This document shows, piece by piece, positions 1 to 5,436 of a DNA stretch of 5,507 bases; positions within the stretch are counted from its first letter, which is position 1, and each line of letters starts with the position of its first letter. The stretch comes from Actinomycetes bacterium (GTDB lineage: Bacteria; Actinomycetota; Acidimicrobiia; Acidimicrobiales; UBA8190): the NCBI GenBank assembly GCA_021798135.1, contig JAJZYI010000229.1, forward strand, positions 1-5,507. The letters are read 5' to 3'. Both the position numbers and the translations under genes were made by a program. The notes below the pieces were generated by a model. That model saw only the letters and a list, made by a program, of their open reading frames with translations, was not told the origin of the DNA and did no database searches.

Positions 1-57
1 CGGCCGGCCCCCGAGCACGGCTCGGCCGCGCCGGGCGCGGGCGCGGCGGTACCATGA
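1..57 (+). CDS. Possible C-terminal tail of an upstream gene (left-edge partial)
   Basis: All three + frames are open at the left edge, so this call is tentative. The frame starting at base 1 ends in TGA at 55-57 and has the best coding look: many codons begin with G, and it encodes an Ala/Pro/Gly-rich tail ending GAGAAVP. Its stop would lie 4 nt before the GTG at 62. A second candidate is the frame starting at base 3, which ends in TGA at 63-65 and would overlap that GTG as GTGA, the same junction style seen at two other places in the window. It is much richer in Arg and Gly. The third frame is continuous with the acyltransferase and could be part of that gene. Nothing here identifies a protein family. 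Confidence 0.25.
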   Translation, partial: RPAPEHGSAAPGAGAAVP

Positions 58-61
58 CGCG

Positions 62-937
62 GTGACCAGCGGTCGGCCCGCCGCCCAGCGGCAGCACGGG
101 GCGCTCATCCCGCTTCCCCGGCCCCCGGCGGAGGCGCCGAGCCACCGTGACGAGCGCCTCACCGACGTCGACGAGTGGGGCAGGTCCGAGCGCATGCGGC
201 GCCTGGCGCGCCTCGCCTACACGCCGCTCTACCGCTACTGGTTCCGCGCCGAATGGGAGGGGATCGAGAAGATCCCGACCGAGGGCGGGGCGCTGCTCGT
301 GGCCAACCACGCCGCCGCCATCCCCTCGGACGCGCCGGTGATCATGCACGGCATCGAGGAGGAGCTCGGCCGGCCGGTCTACGGCATGGCGGACTTCTTC
401 TTCCGGACGGTCCCCTGGGTGGGCACGCTGTGGGCCCGCGCCGGCGGCGTCACCGCCCATCCGGACAACGCCCTGCGCCTGCTGCGCGACCAGGGCCAGC
501 TCGCCCTGGTGTTCCCCGAGGGGACCAAGGGGCCGTCCAAGCAGTACACCGACCGCTACCGGCTGCGCCGCTTCGGCCGGGGCGGCTTCGTGGAGATCGC
601 CATGCGGGCGGGCGTGCCGGTCGTCCCGATCGCCGTGGTCGGCGCCGAGGAGTCGATGCCCATCGTCATGCGGCTGCCGACCCTGGCTCGGGCCCTCGGC
701 GTGCCGTACCTGCCGGTCACGGCCAACATGCTGCTGCTCGGCCCGATCGGCGCCGTCACCTACTTCCCCGCCAAGTTCCGGCTCAGGGTCCTCGACCCGG
801 TGCACTTCGACGTGCCGCCCGGCCAGGAGCGCTACTCGAAGAGCCGCGTCATGGACGAGGCCGAGCGCATCCGCCTCGCGCTGCAGGAGACCCTGTACGA
901 CATGCTCCGGGACCGCCGGAGCATCTGGTTCGGCTGA
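62..937 (+). CDS. Lysophospholipid acyltransferase family protein (MGAT/PlsC-like)
   Basis: This 291-residue protein resembles the glycerophospholipid/MGAT-like acyltransferase superfamily, which moves an acyl group from acyl-CoA or acyl-ACP to a glycerolipid hydroxyl at the inner membrane face. Residues 1-40 are polar, Pro/Arg-rich and poorly conserved in appearance. The fold begins near residue 45. Motif I is N82-H83 with D90, so the His-Asp spacing is HX6D rather than the HX4D of classic PlsC. Motif III is FPEGTKG at 151-157. A following G-F-x-x-x-A segment (175-180) and VPVVPIAVVGAEES (185-198) match the MGAT-like branch. No obvious transmembrane helix or signal peptide is present, so peripheral membrane binding is inferred. 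The GTG at 62 is a convenient start, but the frame is open to the left edge and has no strong Shine-Dalgarno. The ATG at 194 (M45) is a viable alternative at the beginning of the conserved region. The SDR gene follows 5 nt after the stop. The acyl acceptor cannot be read from sequence. Confidence 0.9.
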   Translation: MTSGRPAAQRQHGALIPLPRPPAEAPSHRDERLTDVDEWGRSERMRRLARLAYTPLYRYWFRAEWEGIEKIPTEGGALLVANHAAAIPSDAPVIMHGIEEELGRPVYGMADFFFRTVPWVGTLWARAGGVTAHPDNALRLLRDQGQLALVFPEGTKGPSKQYTDRYRLRRFGRGGFVEIAMRAGVPVVPIAVVGAEESMPIVMRLPTLARALGVPYLPVTANMLLLGPIGAVTYFPAKFRLRVLDPVHFDVPPGQERYSKSRVMDEAERIRLALQETLYDMLRDRRSIWFG

Positions 938-942
938 CGCCC

Positions 943-1992
943 GTGGGACGCCGCGTCCTCGTCACCGGACTCGACAGCTTCTGGGGCGGCCGCATGGCCC
1001 AGACCCTCGAGACCGACCCCGACGTCGAGATGATCATCGGCATGGGCCGCAGCGAGCCGACCGTGGCGCTCGAGCGGACCGAGTTCGTCCGGGCCGACCA
1101 GACGTACTCCATCCTCTCCCGGATCGTGCGCGCCACCCAGGTCGACACCGTGGTGCACACCTTCCTGCTGGTGGACTCCACCCAGGTCGCCGGCCGCGCC
1201 CTGCACGAGGTCAACGTGATCGGCACCATGAACCTCCTGGCCGCTGCCGGGCAGGCCGGATCCCCGGTCAGGCAGCTCGTGGTCAAGTCGTCCACCCTGG
1301 TGTACGGCGCGTCGTCCCGGGACCCCTACTGGTTCCGGGAGGAGCACCGGCGGGTCGGGTCGCCCAGGACACGCCTGGAGCGCTCCCTCGTGGAGGTGGA
1401 GACCCTCGTCCGCGACTTCGCCGAGGACAACCCGTCCACGCTGGTCACCGTGCTGCGGTTCGCCAACGTCCTCGGCTCGAACATCGTCACGCCGCTCAGT
1501 GCCAACCTGGCACGGCGCGTCGCCCCGACGATCGCCGGCTTCGACCCGCTGCTGCAGTTCGTGGAGGAGTCCGACGTGGTCCGCTGCCTGGAGCACGTCA
1601 CCCGCCACCGCGTCCCCGGCCTCTACAACGTCGCCGGCGACGGCAAGCTCCCGTGGCACGAGGTCATCGCCAGCTGCCGGGCCGCCCCGCTCCCCCTCCC
1701 CGCGATCGGGACGGGGCTCGTCGCCTCGCCGCTCGCCCGGCTCGGCGTGATCGACTTCCCCCCCGAGCTCGAGAGCCTGCTGCGCTTCGGGCGCGGCGTC
1801 GACACCACCCGCCTGAAGCAGACCGGGTTCCGCCTGCGCCACACCACGGCGGGCGCGGTCGACAGCTTCATCCGCGCCGTGCGCCTGCGGCGCAGCGTCG
1901 GCGACGCCTCGCCGACGTACACGTTCGAGCAGGACGTGGAGCAGTTCTTCCGCCACTCGCCGGCCGTCGTCGACACCGGGACCGAACCCTGA
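943..1992 (+). CDS. Atypical NAD(P)-binding SDR / NAD-dependent epimerase-like protein
   Basis: This 349-residue protein has the extended short-chain dehydrogenase (epimerase/dehydratase) architecture. It opens with a Rossmann strand and a TGLDSFWGG loop (8-16), where the usual TGxxGxxG has Ser in place of the middle Gly. NVIGTMNLL (91-99), SSTLVYG (116-122) and LRFANVLG (171-178) are hallmark segments of the family. The catalytic YxxxK cannot be found. In the segment that aligns with it, LERSLVEVE (145-153), both positions are Leu. At the end of beta-2 the sequence is GMGR (33-36), without the Asp typical of NAD-specific enzymes. The C-terminal third (residues 240-349) is variable and ends in a polar tail. 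The GTG at 943 is chosen because it places the Rossmann strand four residues from the start. The acyltransferase stop is only 5 nt upstream and I see no strong ribosome-binding site, so translational coupling is likely. It may bind a nucleotide cofactor or a lipid or sugar ligand without standard SDR catalysis. The substrate is unknown. Confidence 0.88.
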   Translation: MGRRVLVTGLDSFWGGRMAQTLETDPDVEMIIGMGRSEPTVALERTEFVRADQTYSILSRIVRATQVDTVVHTFLLVDSTQVAGRALHEVNVIGTMNLLAAAGQAGSPVRQLVVKSSTLVYGASSRDPYWFREEHRRVGSPRTRLERSLVEVETLVRDFAEDNPSTLVTVLRFANVLGSNIVTPLSANLARRVAPTIAGFDPLLQFVEESDVVRCLEHVTRHRVPGLYNVAGDGKLPWHEVIASCRAAPLPLPAIGTGLVASPLARLGVIDFPPELESLLRFGRGVDTTRLKQTGFRLRHTTAGAVDSFIRAVRLRRSVGDASPTYTFEQDVEQFFRHSPAVVDTGTEP

Positions 1993-2002
1993 GCGCTGCG
2001 CT

Positions 2003-2034
2003 GCCGGCCAGCCGGCCCGGGGCGCCCTCGGGCC
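2003..2034. terminator. Candidate bidirectional hairpin terminator between convergent genes
   Basis: The 55-nt gap between the converging SDR and acetyltransferase genes holds two overlapping inverted repeats. The first is GCCGG (2003-2007) paired with CCGGC (2012-2016) around a CCAG loop. The second is GGCCCG (2014-2019) paired with CGGGCC (2029-2034) around a 9-nt loop that is itself G/C-rich. The two share bases, so they are alternative structures. There is no T-tract on either strand, so intrinsic termination is plausible by position but not shown, and inverted repeats arise easily at this G+C. Confidence 0.35.
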
Positions 2035-2047
2035 ATCTGGTGCGCCG

Positions 2048-2683
2048 TCAGGCCGGCTCCTGGGTGCTCGCCGGCCCCCAGGCCCGCACCAGGTCGTCGC
2101 CCCGCTCGGCCCACTCCTCGGTGGTGATGGCATAGCGGACGTGGTCCTCCCACCTGCCGTCGATCTCCAGGAAGCGCAGGGCGACCCCCTCCTCGCGGAG
2201 CCCGAGCTTCTCCACCACGCGGCGGCTCGGACGGTTGCGCGGCACGATGGCGATCTCCACGCGGTGCAGGCGCAGCGTCTCGAAGGCGAACTGCAGCAGC
2301 ACCACCACCGACTCCGGCGCCAGGCCCTGGCCGGCGACGCGCTCGTCGACCCAGTAGCCGATGAAGCCGTTCTGGAAGGGGCCGCGCTGGATCGACGACA
2401 GCGTGATCTCCCCGACGAGCCGGCCGGCCACGAAGATGCCGAACCCGAACCCCCCGCCGAGCTGGCGCTCCCGCTCGCGCGCCGCGCAGCGGGCTGCGAA
2501 GCTGGCCCGGTCCTCCGGCGCCGGCGGCGCCCCGGCCGGCCGGGGCTCCCACGGCACCAGCCAGTCCCGGCACCGCTGGCGGATCTCGTACCAGGCCGGG
2601 TAGTCGCGCTCGTGGAGCGTGCGCAGGTGCACGCGCCGGCCCGACAGCTCGGGCGAGGCCAGCCGGTCGGTCCGGCCGATCAC
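2048..2683 (-). CDS. GNAT N-acetyltransferase, RimJ/RimL-like
   Basis: This 211-residue protein matches the RimJ/RimL-type GNAT family, which transfers acetyl from acetyl-CoA to a protein N-terminus, an amino acid, an antibiotic or another amine. SGRRVHLRTL (14-23) is the usual beta-1 opening. FGFGIF with VGEITL (79-95) forms the central strands. The acetyl-CoA pyrophosphate loop is RVAGQGLA (115-122), matching the R/Q-x-x-G-x-G/A consensus. N150 followed by S153 and EKLGLREEG (158-166) is the conserved C-terminal segment. There is no signal peptide, so it should be cytosolic. The GTG start overlaps the aminotransferase stop as GTGA, and a GAGGT ribosome-binding site lies inside the end of the aminotransferase gene (2693-2697, 9 nt upstream of the GTG). 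The two genes should be co-transcribed and translationally coupled. The reading frame stays open far upstream, but there it is only antiphase to the aminotransferase. The substrate cannot be inferred. Confidence 0.9.
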   Translation of the reverse strand: MIGRTDRLASPELSGRRVHLRTLHERDYPAWYEIRQRCRDWLVPWEPRPAGAPPAPEDRASFAARCAARERERQLGGGFGFGIFVAGRLVGEITLSSIQRGPFQNGFIGYWVDERVAGQGLAPESVVVLLQFAFETLRLHRVEIAIVPRNRPSRRVVEKLGLREEGVALRFLEIDGRWEDHVRYAITTEEWAERGDDLVRAWGPASTQEPA

Positions 2684-3777
2684 CGGTCCAGCACCTCGGC
2701 CAGCGCAGCCAGCAGCGCGTCGACGTTGCGACGCCGGGCCGTGTGGCCCATGCACCCGATGCGCCACACCTTCCCCGCCAGCCTGCCGGCACCCGAGCCG
2801 ATCTCCACGCCCCAGTCCTGCAGCAGCCGCCGCCGCACGTCGGCCTCGCTCGCGCCGCCGGGCAGGTCGTCGGGCACGACCACGGTGGTCAGCTGCGGCA
2901 GGCGGTGCCCCTCGGGTGCGAGCAGCCGCAGCCCGAGCCGCTCCAGGCCGTCCTGGAGGGCCTGGCCGCAACGCCGGTGGCGCTCGCGCACCGTGTCGAG
3001 CCCCTCGGCGAGGACCGCGCCAAGGGCGCCGTGCAGTGCCGACACCATCGTCACCGGCGCCGTGTGGTGGTAGGTACGGCCCCCGCCGGCCTCGACGTAC
3101 GCGGCGATGAGCGACAGGTCCAGGTACCAGGACCGGGGGTTCGCGACCAGCCGCGAGCGGGCACGGTCCGACACGGTGATCGGCGCGAGCCCCGGAGGCG
3201 CTCCCAGGCACTTCTGCGAGCAGCTGTAGGCGACGTCGACGCCCCACTCGTCCACGGCGACCTCGATGCCGCCGAGCGACGTCACGACGTCGGCGACGAC
3301 CAGGGCGTCGCCCTTGCCGGCGGCGACCGCCGCCACGTCGTTGCGGACCCCGGTGGACGTCTCGGCGTGGACCAGGGCGATGACCGACGGCGCCGGGTGC
3401 GCTCCGACGAGGGCCGCCGGGTCGAGCGGCTCGCCCCACGGCGCCTCCACCCGCACGACGTCGGCCCCGGCACGGCGCGCCACCTCGGCGATGCGCTCGC
3501 CGAACAGGCCGTTCACCCCGACCACCACCGGGGCACCCGGCTCGACGAGGTTGACCATCGCCGCCTCCATCCCCGCCGAGCCCGTGCCCGACAGCGGCAG
3601 GGTCAGCGCGTTCCCGGTGGCGAAGACGGTGCGCAGCCGTTCGCACGTCTCGTCGAGCAGGTCGAGGAACGCCGGGTCGAGATGGCCGGTCACCGGCCGC
3701 ACCAGGGCGGCGGCCACCTCCGGGTACGGGTTGGACGGGCCTGGGCCCATGAGCAGGCGCTCCACGATCGGCGGCAT
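2680..3777 (-). CDS. PLP-dependent aminotransferase, class V (alanine/serine-glyoxylate type)
   Basis: This complete 365-residue fold-type I aminotransferase resembles the alanine-glyoxylate / serine-glyoxylate / ureidoglycine-glyoxylate group. It would move an amino group from Ala, Ser or a similar donor to glyoxylate or a related oxoacid in the cytosol. Visible motifs in order are GPGPSNPYPEV (11-21), SGTGSAGMEAA (63-73, PLP phosphate region), HAETSTG (137-143), VADVVTSLGG with D163 as the likely PLP pyridine partner, SQKCLGAPPG with K189 as the Schiff-base lysine, YHHTAP (236-241), and RIGCMG with R339 as the likely substrate-carboxylate arginine. All key residues are present and the length is normal. 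The ATG at 3777 is chosen because a TAG lies four codons upstream in frame and it retains the ERLL residues common before GPGPS. A GGAGG directly abuts this ATG, which is too close for normal use. GTG 3765 (V5) and ATG 3750 (M10, with GGAG 9 nt upstream) are alternatives. The exact donor and acceptor are not determinable here. Confidence 0.93.
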   Translation of the reverse strand: MPPIVERLLMGPGPSNPYPEVAAALVRPVTGHLDPAFLDLLDETCERLRTVFATGNALTLPLSGTGSAGMEAAMVNLVEPGAPVVVGVNGLFGERIAEVARRAGADVVRVEAPWGEPLDPAALVGAHPAPSVIALVHAETSTGVRNDVAAVAAGKGDALVVADVVTSLGGIEVAVDEWGVDVAYSCSQKCLGAPPGLAPITVSDRARSRLVANPRSWYLDLSLIAAYVEAGGGRTYHHTAPVTMVSALHGALGAVLAEGLDTVRERHRRCGQALQDGLERLGLRLLAPEGHRLPQLTTVVVPDDLPGGASEADVRRRLLQDWGVEIGSGAGRLAGKVWRIGCMGHTARRRNVDALLAALAEVLDR

Positions 3778-3782
3778 CCTCC
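3778..3782 (-). promoter_or_regulatory. GGAGG directly abutting the aminotransferase ATG
   Basis: A perfect Shine-Dalgarno core lies on the minus strand with zero spacing to the ATG at 3777. Normal initiation needs roughly 5-10 nt. It lies 12 nt from the in-frame GTG at 3765. It therefore suggests either that translation begins at an internal codon or that the match is incidental and the transcript is leaderless. This matters only for the first few residues of the protein. Confidence 0.35.
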
Positions 3783-3783
3783 G

Positions 3784-3789
3784 ATGCTA
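3784..3789 (-). promoter_or_regulatory. Candidate -10 element (TAGCAT) for the aminotransferase-GNAT unit
   Basis: Read on the minus strand, TAGCAT fits the TAnnnT pattern of actinobacterial housekeeping -10 elements and sits in the least G/C-rich patch of this gap. Its downstream end is 6 nt from the ATG at 3777, so transcription would start at or beside that codon and give a leaderless or nearly leaderless mRNA. No good -35 lies at 16-18 nt. TTGGCG occurs about 20 nt upstream and GGAACA about 15 nt upstream, neither ideally spaced. The call rests on one hexamer and its position. Confidence 0.3.
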
Positions 3790-3832
3790 GGCACGGACCC
3801 CCGGTGTTCCGCCAAGCCGGGCACCGGGCGCG

Positions 3833-3877
3833 CCGGCCGGACGGCCGGTCGCAGCTTCGGGCGATCCCGACGGGACC
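3833..3877 (-). terminator. Tandem hairpins downstream of ppx (weak terminator candidate)
   Basis: Just past the ppx stop, reading the minus strand, GGTCCC and GGGATC (within 3863-3877) can pair as a 6-bp stem with a GTC loop, including one G-U pair. About 15 nt further on, CCGGCC (3833-3838) and GGCCGG (3843-3848) form a second 6-bp stem with a 4-nt loop. Neither has a T-tract. They would separate the DUF501-ppx transcript from the promoter region of the aminotransferase on the same strand. Position supports termination, but the base composition makes chance hairpins common. Confidence 0.3.
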
Positions 3878-3883
3878 GGCCGG

Positions 3884-4819
3884 TCAGGCAAGCAGGCTGG
3901 CAGCCAGGCCGTCGAGGATGTCGTCCTCGGACACCAGGCAGCGCGACTGCCCGAACGCCGCCATCACCTCGGCCAGGATGAGCACGCCGCCGACGATCAC
4001 GTCGGCGCGGCCCTCCACCATGCCCGGCCGCCGCGCCCGGTCGGCTGCCGGCTCCCCCGCCAGGCGCTCGAGCCACAGCTCCACGTCCCGGCGGTTGAGC
4101 GTGGTGTGGTGGACGAGCCGCCGCTCGTAGACGGCGGTGCCGCTCGCCAGCATCGACAGGGTCGACACGGTGCCGGCCAGCCCGACCAGCTGTCCCCCGG
4201 CACCAGGGGCAGGGAGCGAGCGCCGAGCCCGCCCCAGCTCCTCGGCGACGGCCCGGCGGGCCTCGTCGAGCTGCGCCGCGCTCGGCGGGTCGCCACCCAG
4301 CAGCCGCTCGGTCACCCGCACGCACCCGACGTCCACGGACACCGCCGCCGGCGGAGCGCCTGCCGGCGCCCCCACCGCGAGCTCCGTCGAACCGCCGCCG
4401 ATGTCCACCACCAGGACCGGCTCCGACCGGTCCCACCCGGCGGGCAGCCGCGCCGTCGCGCCGGCGAACGACAGCCGTCCCTCGTCGCTGCCCGAGAGCA
4501 GCTCCGGGCGCGTGCCGGTCACCGCCGCCGCCTGCTCGAAGAACGACTCGGCGTTCTTCGCGTCCCGAGCGGCCGACGTGGCCACCAGCCGCACCCGTCC
4601 GACGCCCAGGCGGTCCATCACCTGCCGGTACCCGCGCAGCACGGCGATCGTGCGCTCGACGGCGGCGGGGTCGAGCCGCCGGGTGGCGTCGACGCCCTGG
4701 CCGAGGCGCGTGACCGCCATGCGCCGGTCCAGCACCTCGCCCGCCGCGTCCACCACCAGGAGCCGCGTGGAGTTCGTGCCGCAGTCGACGGCCGCCACGG
4801 GCGCCCCCTGCCCGGTCAC
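3884..4819 (-). CDS. Ppx/GppA family phosphatase (short two-domain exopolyphosphatase)
   Basis: This 311-residue member of the ASKHA Ppx/GppA family would hydrolyse inorganic polyphosphate and/or pppGpp in the cytosol. Diagnostic segments are AAVDCGTNSTRLLV (9-22, phosphate-1 loop), ATSAARDAKN (80-89), LSGSDEGRLSFAG (108-120) with E113 as the probable catalytic Glu, VVDIGGGSTELAV (137-149, phosphate-2 loop), VGCVRVTERLL (164-174), GLAGTVST (213-220) and the C-terminal SEDDILDGLA (297-306). It lacks the C-terminal HD and helical domains of the E. coli enzymes, like the short actinobacterial paralogues Rv0496 and Rv1026. The GTG at 4819 overlaps the DUF501 stop as GTGA and sits two residues before GQGAPVAAVD, the normal family opening. 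A GGGG tract 7 nt upstream could serve as a weak ribosome-binding site. The frame stays open for 39 more codons upstream, but these are Arg-rich and antiphase to DUF501. Gene order supports the Rv1026-like family member. Substrate preference between polyphosphate and pppGpp is not readable. Confidence 0.93.
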   Translation of the reverse strand: MTGQGAPVAAVDCGTNSTRLLVVDAAGEVLDRRMAVTRLGQGVDATRRLDPAAVERTIAVLRGYRQVMDRLGVGRVRLVATSAARDAKNAESFFEQAAAVTGTRPELLSGSDEGRLSFAGATARLPAGWDRSEPVLVVDIGGGSTELAVGAPAGAPPAAVSVDVGCVRVTERLLGGDPPSAAQLDEARRAVAEELGRARRSLPAPGAGGQLVGLAGTVSTLSMLASGTAVYERRLVHHTTLNRRDVELWLERLAGEPAADRARRPGMVEGRADVIVGGVLILAEVMAAFGQSRCLVSEDDILDGLAASLLA

Positions 4820-5436
4820 GGTCCGACCCCGGTGCGGTGGAAGGCCAGGGGATCCAGACCGAGCTGCTGCGCCGCCCAGGCGCCGACGGGGTCGTCGCCC
4901 CCGGACAGGTGCCACGCGACGTGGGCGTGCAGGCACTTCACGCCCCGACGGGTGCCGCCGACCCCGCCGGCCGGCACGGGGCCGGGAGCGCCGCCGGTAC
5001 GGCGACGCAGCGCCTCCACCACCTGCCGGCGGCCCGCCGCGTACCGGTCGTGGGCCGCGGCGACGGCAGCCGGGGCGACGGCGGCCGCGGCGCGGCGGAC
5101 ACCGCCGTCGGACTCGAGCCGGCTGACGGCAGCACGCAGCTCGGGGTCGACCAGCCAGAAGCGCGTCGGCATGGGGGTGCCGTCACCGAGCCACGGCTCG
5201 TTCTCGATCACCACGGGAGCCCCGTCGGGCCGCCGCACCGCGACCCGGAACGACCCCGCCGGCGGGCGGCCGAGCAGCCGCTCGACGGCCTGAGCGTCGC
5301 CAGGCTCCACCGGCCCGCGCCGCAGGGCAGGCTCGCCGGTCCCCGCGCGCTCGCCCGATGCCGCGCGACCGCCCGGCGCCGAGGGCTCGCGCGGTCCACC
5401 GGTCTCGCCTGACGCGATGGGCTCGCCTGGCACCAT
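4816..5436 (-). CDS. DUF501 domain-containing protein (start uncertain)
   Basis: The DUF501 domain spans about residues 50-195 of this 206-residue reading. Family landmarks are VERLLGRPPAG (51-61), VAVRRPDGAPVVIENEPWL (65-83), DGTPMPTRFWLVDPELRAAV (85-104), SRLESDGGVRR (105-115), a YAAGRR helix near 132, and RGVKCLHAHVAWHL (164-177) followed by GGDDPVGAWAA (179-189). The function of DUF501 is unknown. It is regularly found between ftsB/divIC and ppx in Actinobacteria (Rv1025 position), and here ppx overlaps its stop as GTGA. Residues 1-42 are low-complexity Gly/Pro/Glu/Ser/Arg. The ATG at 5436 gives this reading. The GTG at 5310 (V43) would give 164 residues, closer to the family's usual length and starting near the domain. 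The same frame is open to the right edge with more Pro/Gly-rich sequence, so the true start could also lie outside the window. The cysteines usual near residue 70 in actinomycete homologues are absent. Confidence 0.85.
   Translation of the reverse strand: MVPGEPIASGETGGPREPSAPGGRAASGERAGTGEPALRRGPVEPGDAQAVERLLGRPPAGSFRVAVRRPDGAPVVIENEPWLGDGTPMPTRFWLVDPELRAAVSRLESDGGVRRAAAAVAPAAVAAAHDRYAAGRRQVVEALRRRTGGAPGPVPAGGVGGTRRGVKCLHAHVAWHLSGGDDPVGAWAAQQLGLDPLAFHRTGVGP

Noticed and set aside
54..65. ATG at 54 as a gene start
   Set aside because: It reads ATG ACG CGG TGA, a three-codon frame, and is out of frame with the acyltransferase.
175..942. Upstream extension of the SDR frame through the whole acyltransferase gene
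   Set aside because: The extension is an Arg/Pro/Gly-rich frame overlapping the clear acyltransferase. The Rossmann strand begins four residues after GTG 943.
832..2133. 433-codon minus-strand open frame opposite the acyltransferase end and the SDR
   Set aside because: It lies antisense to two well-supported genes, is rich in Gly/Arg/Ala/Asp/His with no recognisable motif, and is the kind of long stop-free shadow expected at about 75% G+C.
2684..3646. N-terminal extension of the GNAT frame into the aminotransferase
   Set aside because: It is a low-complexity Gly/Arg frame overlapping a complete PLP enzyme with all catalytic residues. The GTGA overlap at 2680-2683 gives a natural start.
3805..3816. 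GGAACA / TTGGCG as a -35 (ECF sigma or housekeeping) for the aminotransferase
   Set aside because: GGAAC has no CGTT-type -10 at the right distance, and TTGGCG is about 20 nt from the TAGCAT hexamer. Neither is good enough to annotate.
2743..3981. 412-codon plus-strand frame opposite the aminotransferase
   Set aside because: It is Arg/His/Gly-rich without motifs and is antisense to a convincing gene, so it is a composition shadow.
4106..5293. 395- and 329-codon plus-strand frames opposite ppx and DUF501
   Set aside because: They have no family signature, run through two real genes on the other strand, and consist of Ser/Arg/Pro/Ala-rich sequence typical of antisense frames in high-G+C DNA.
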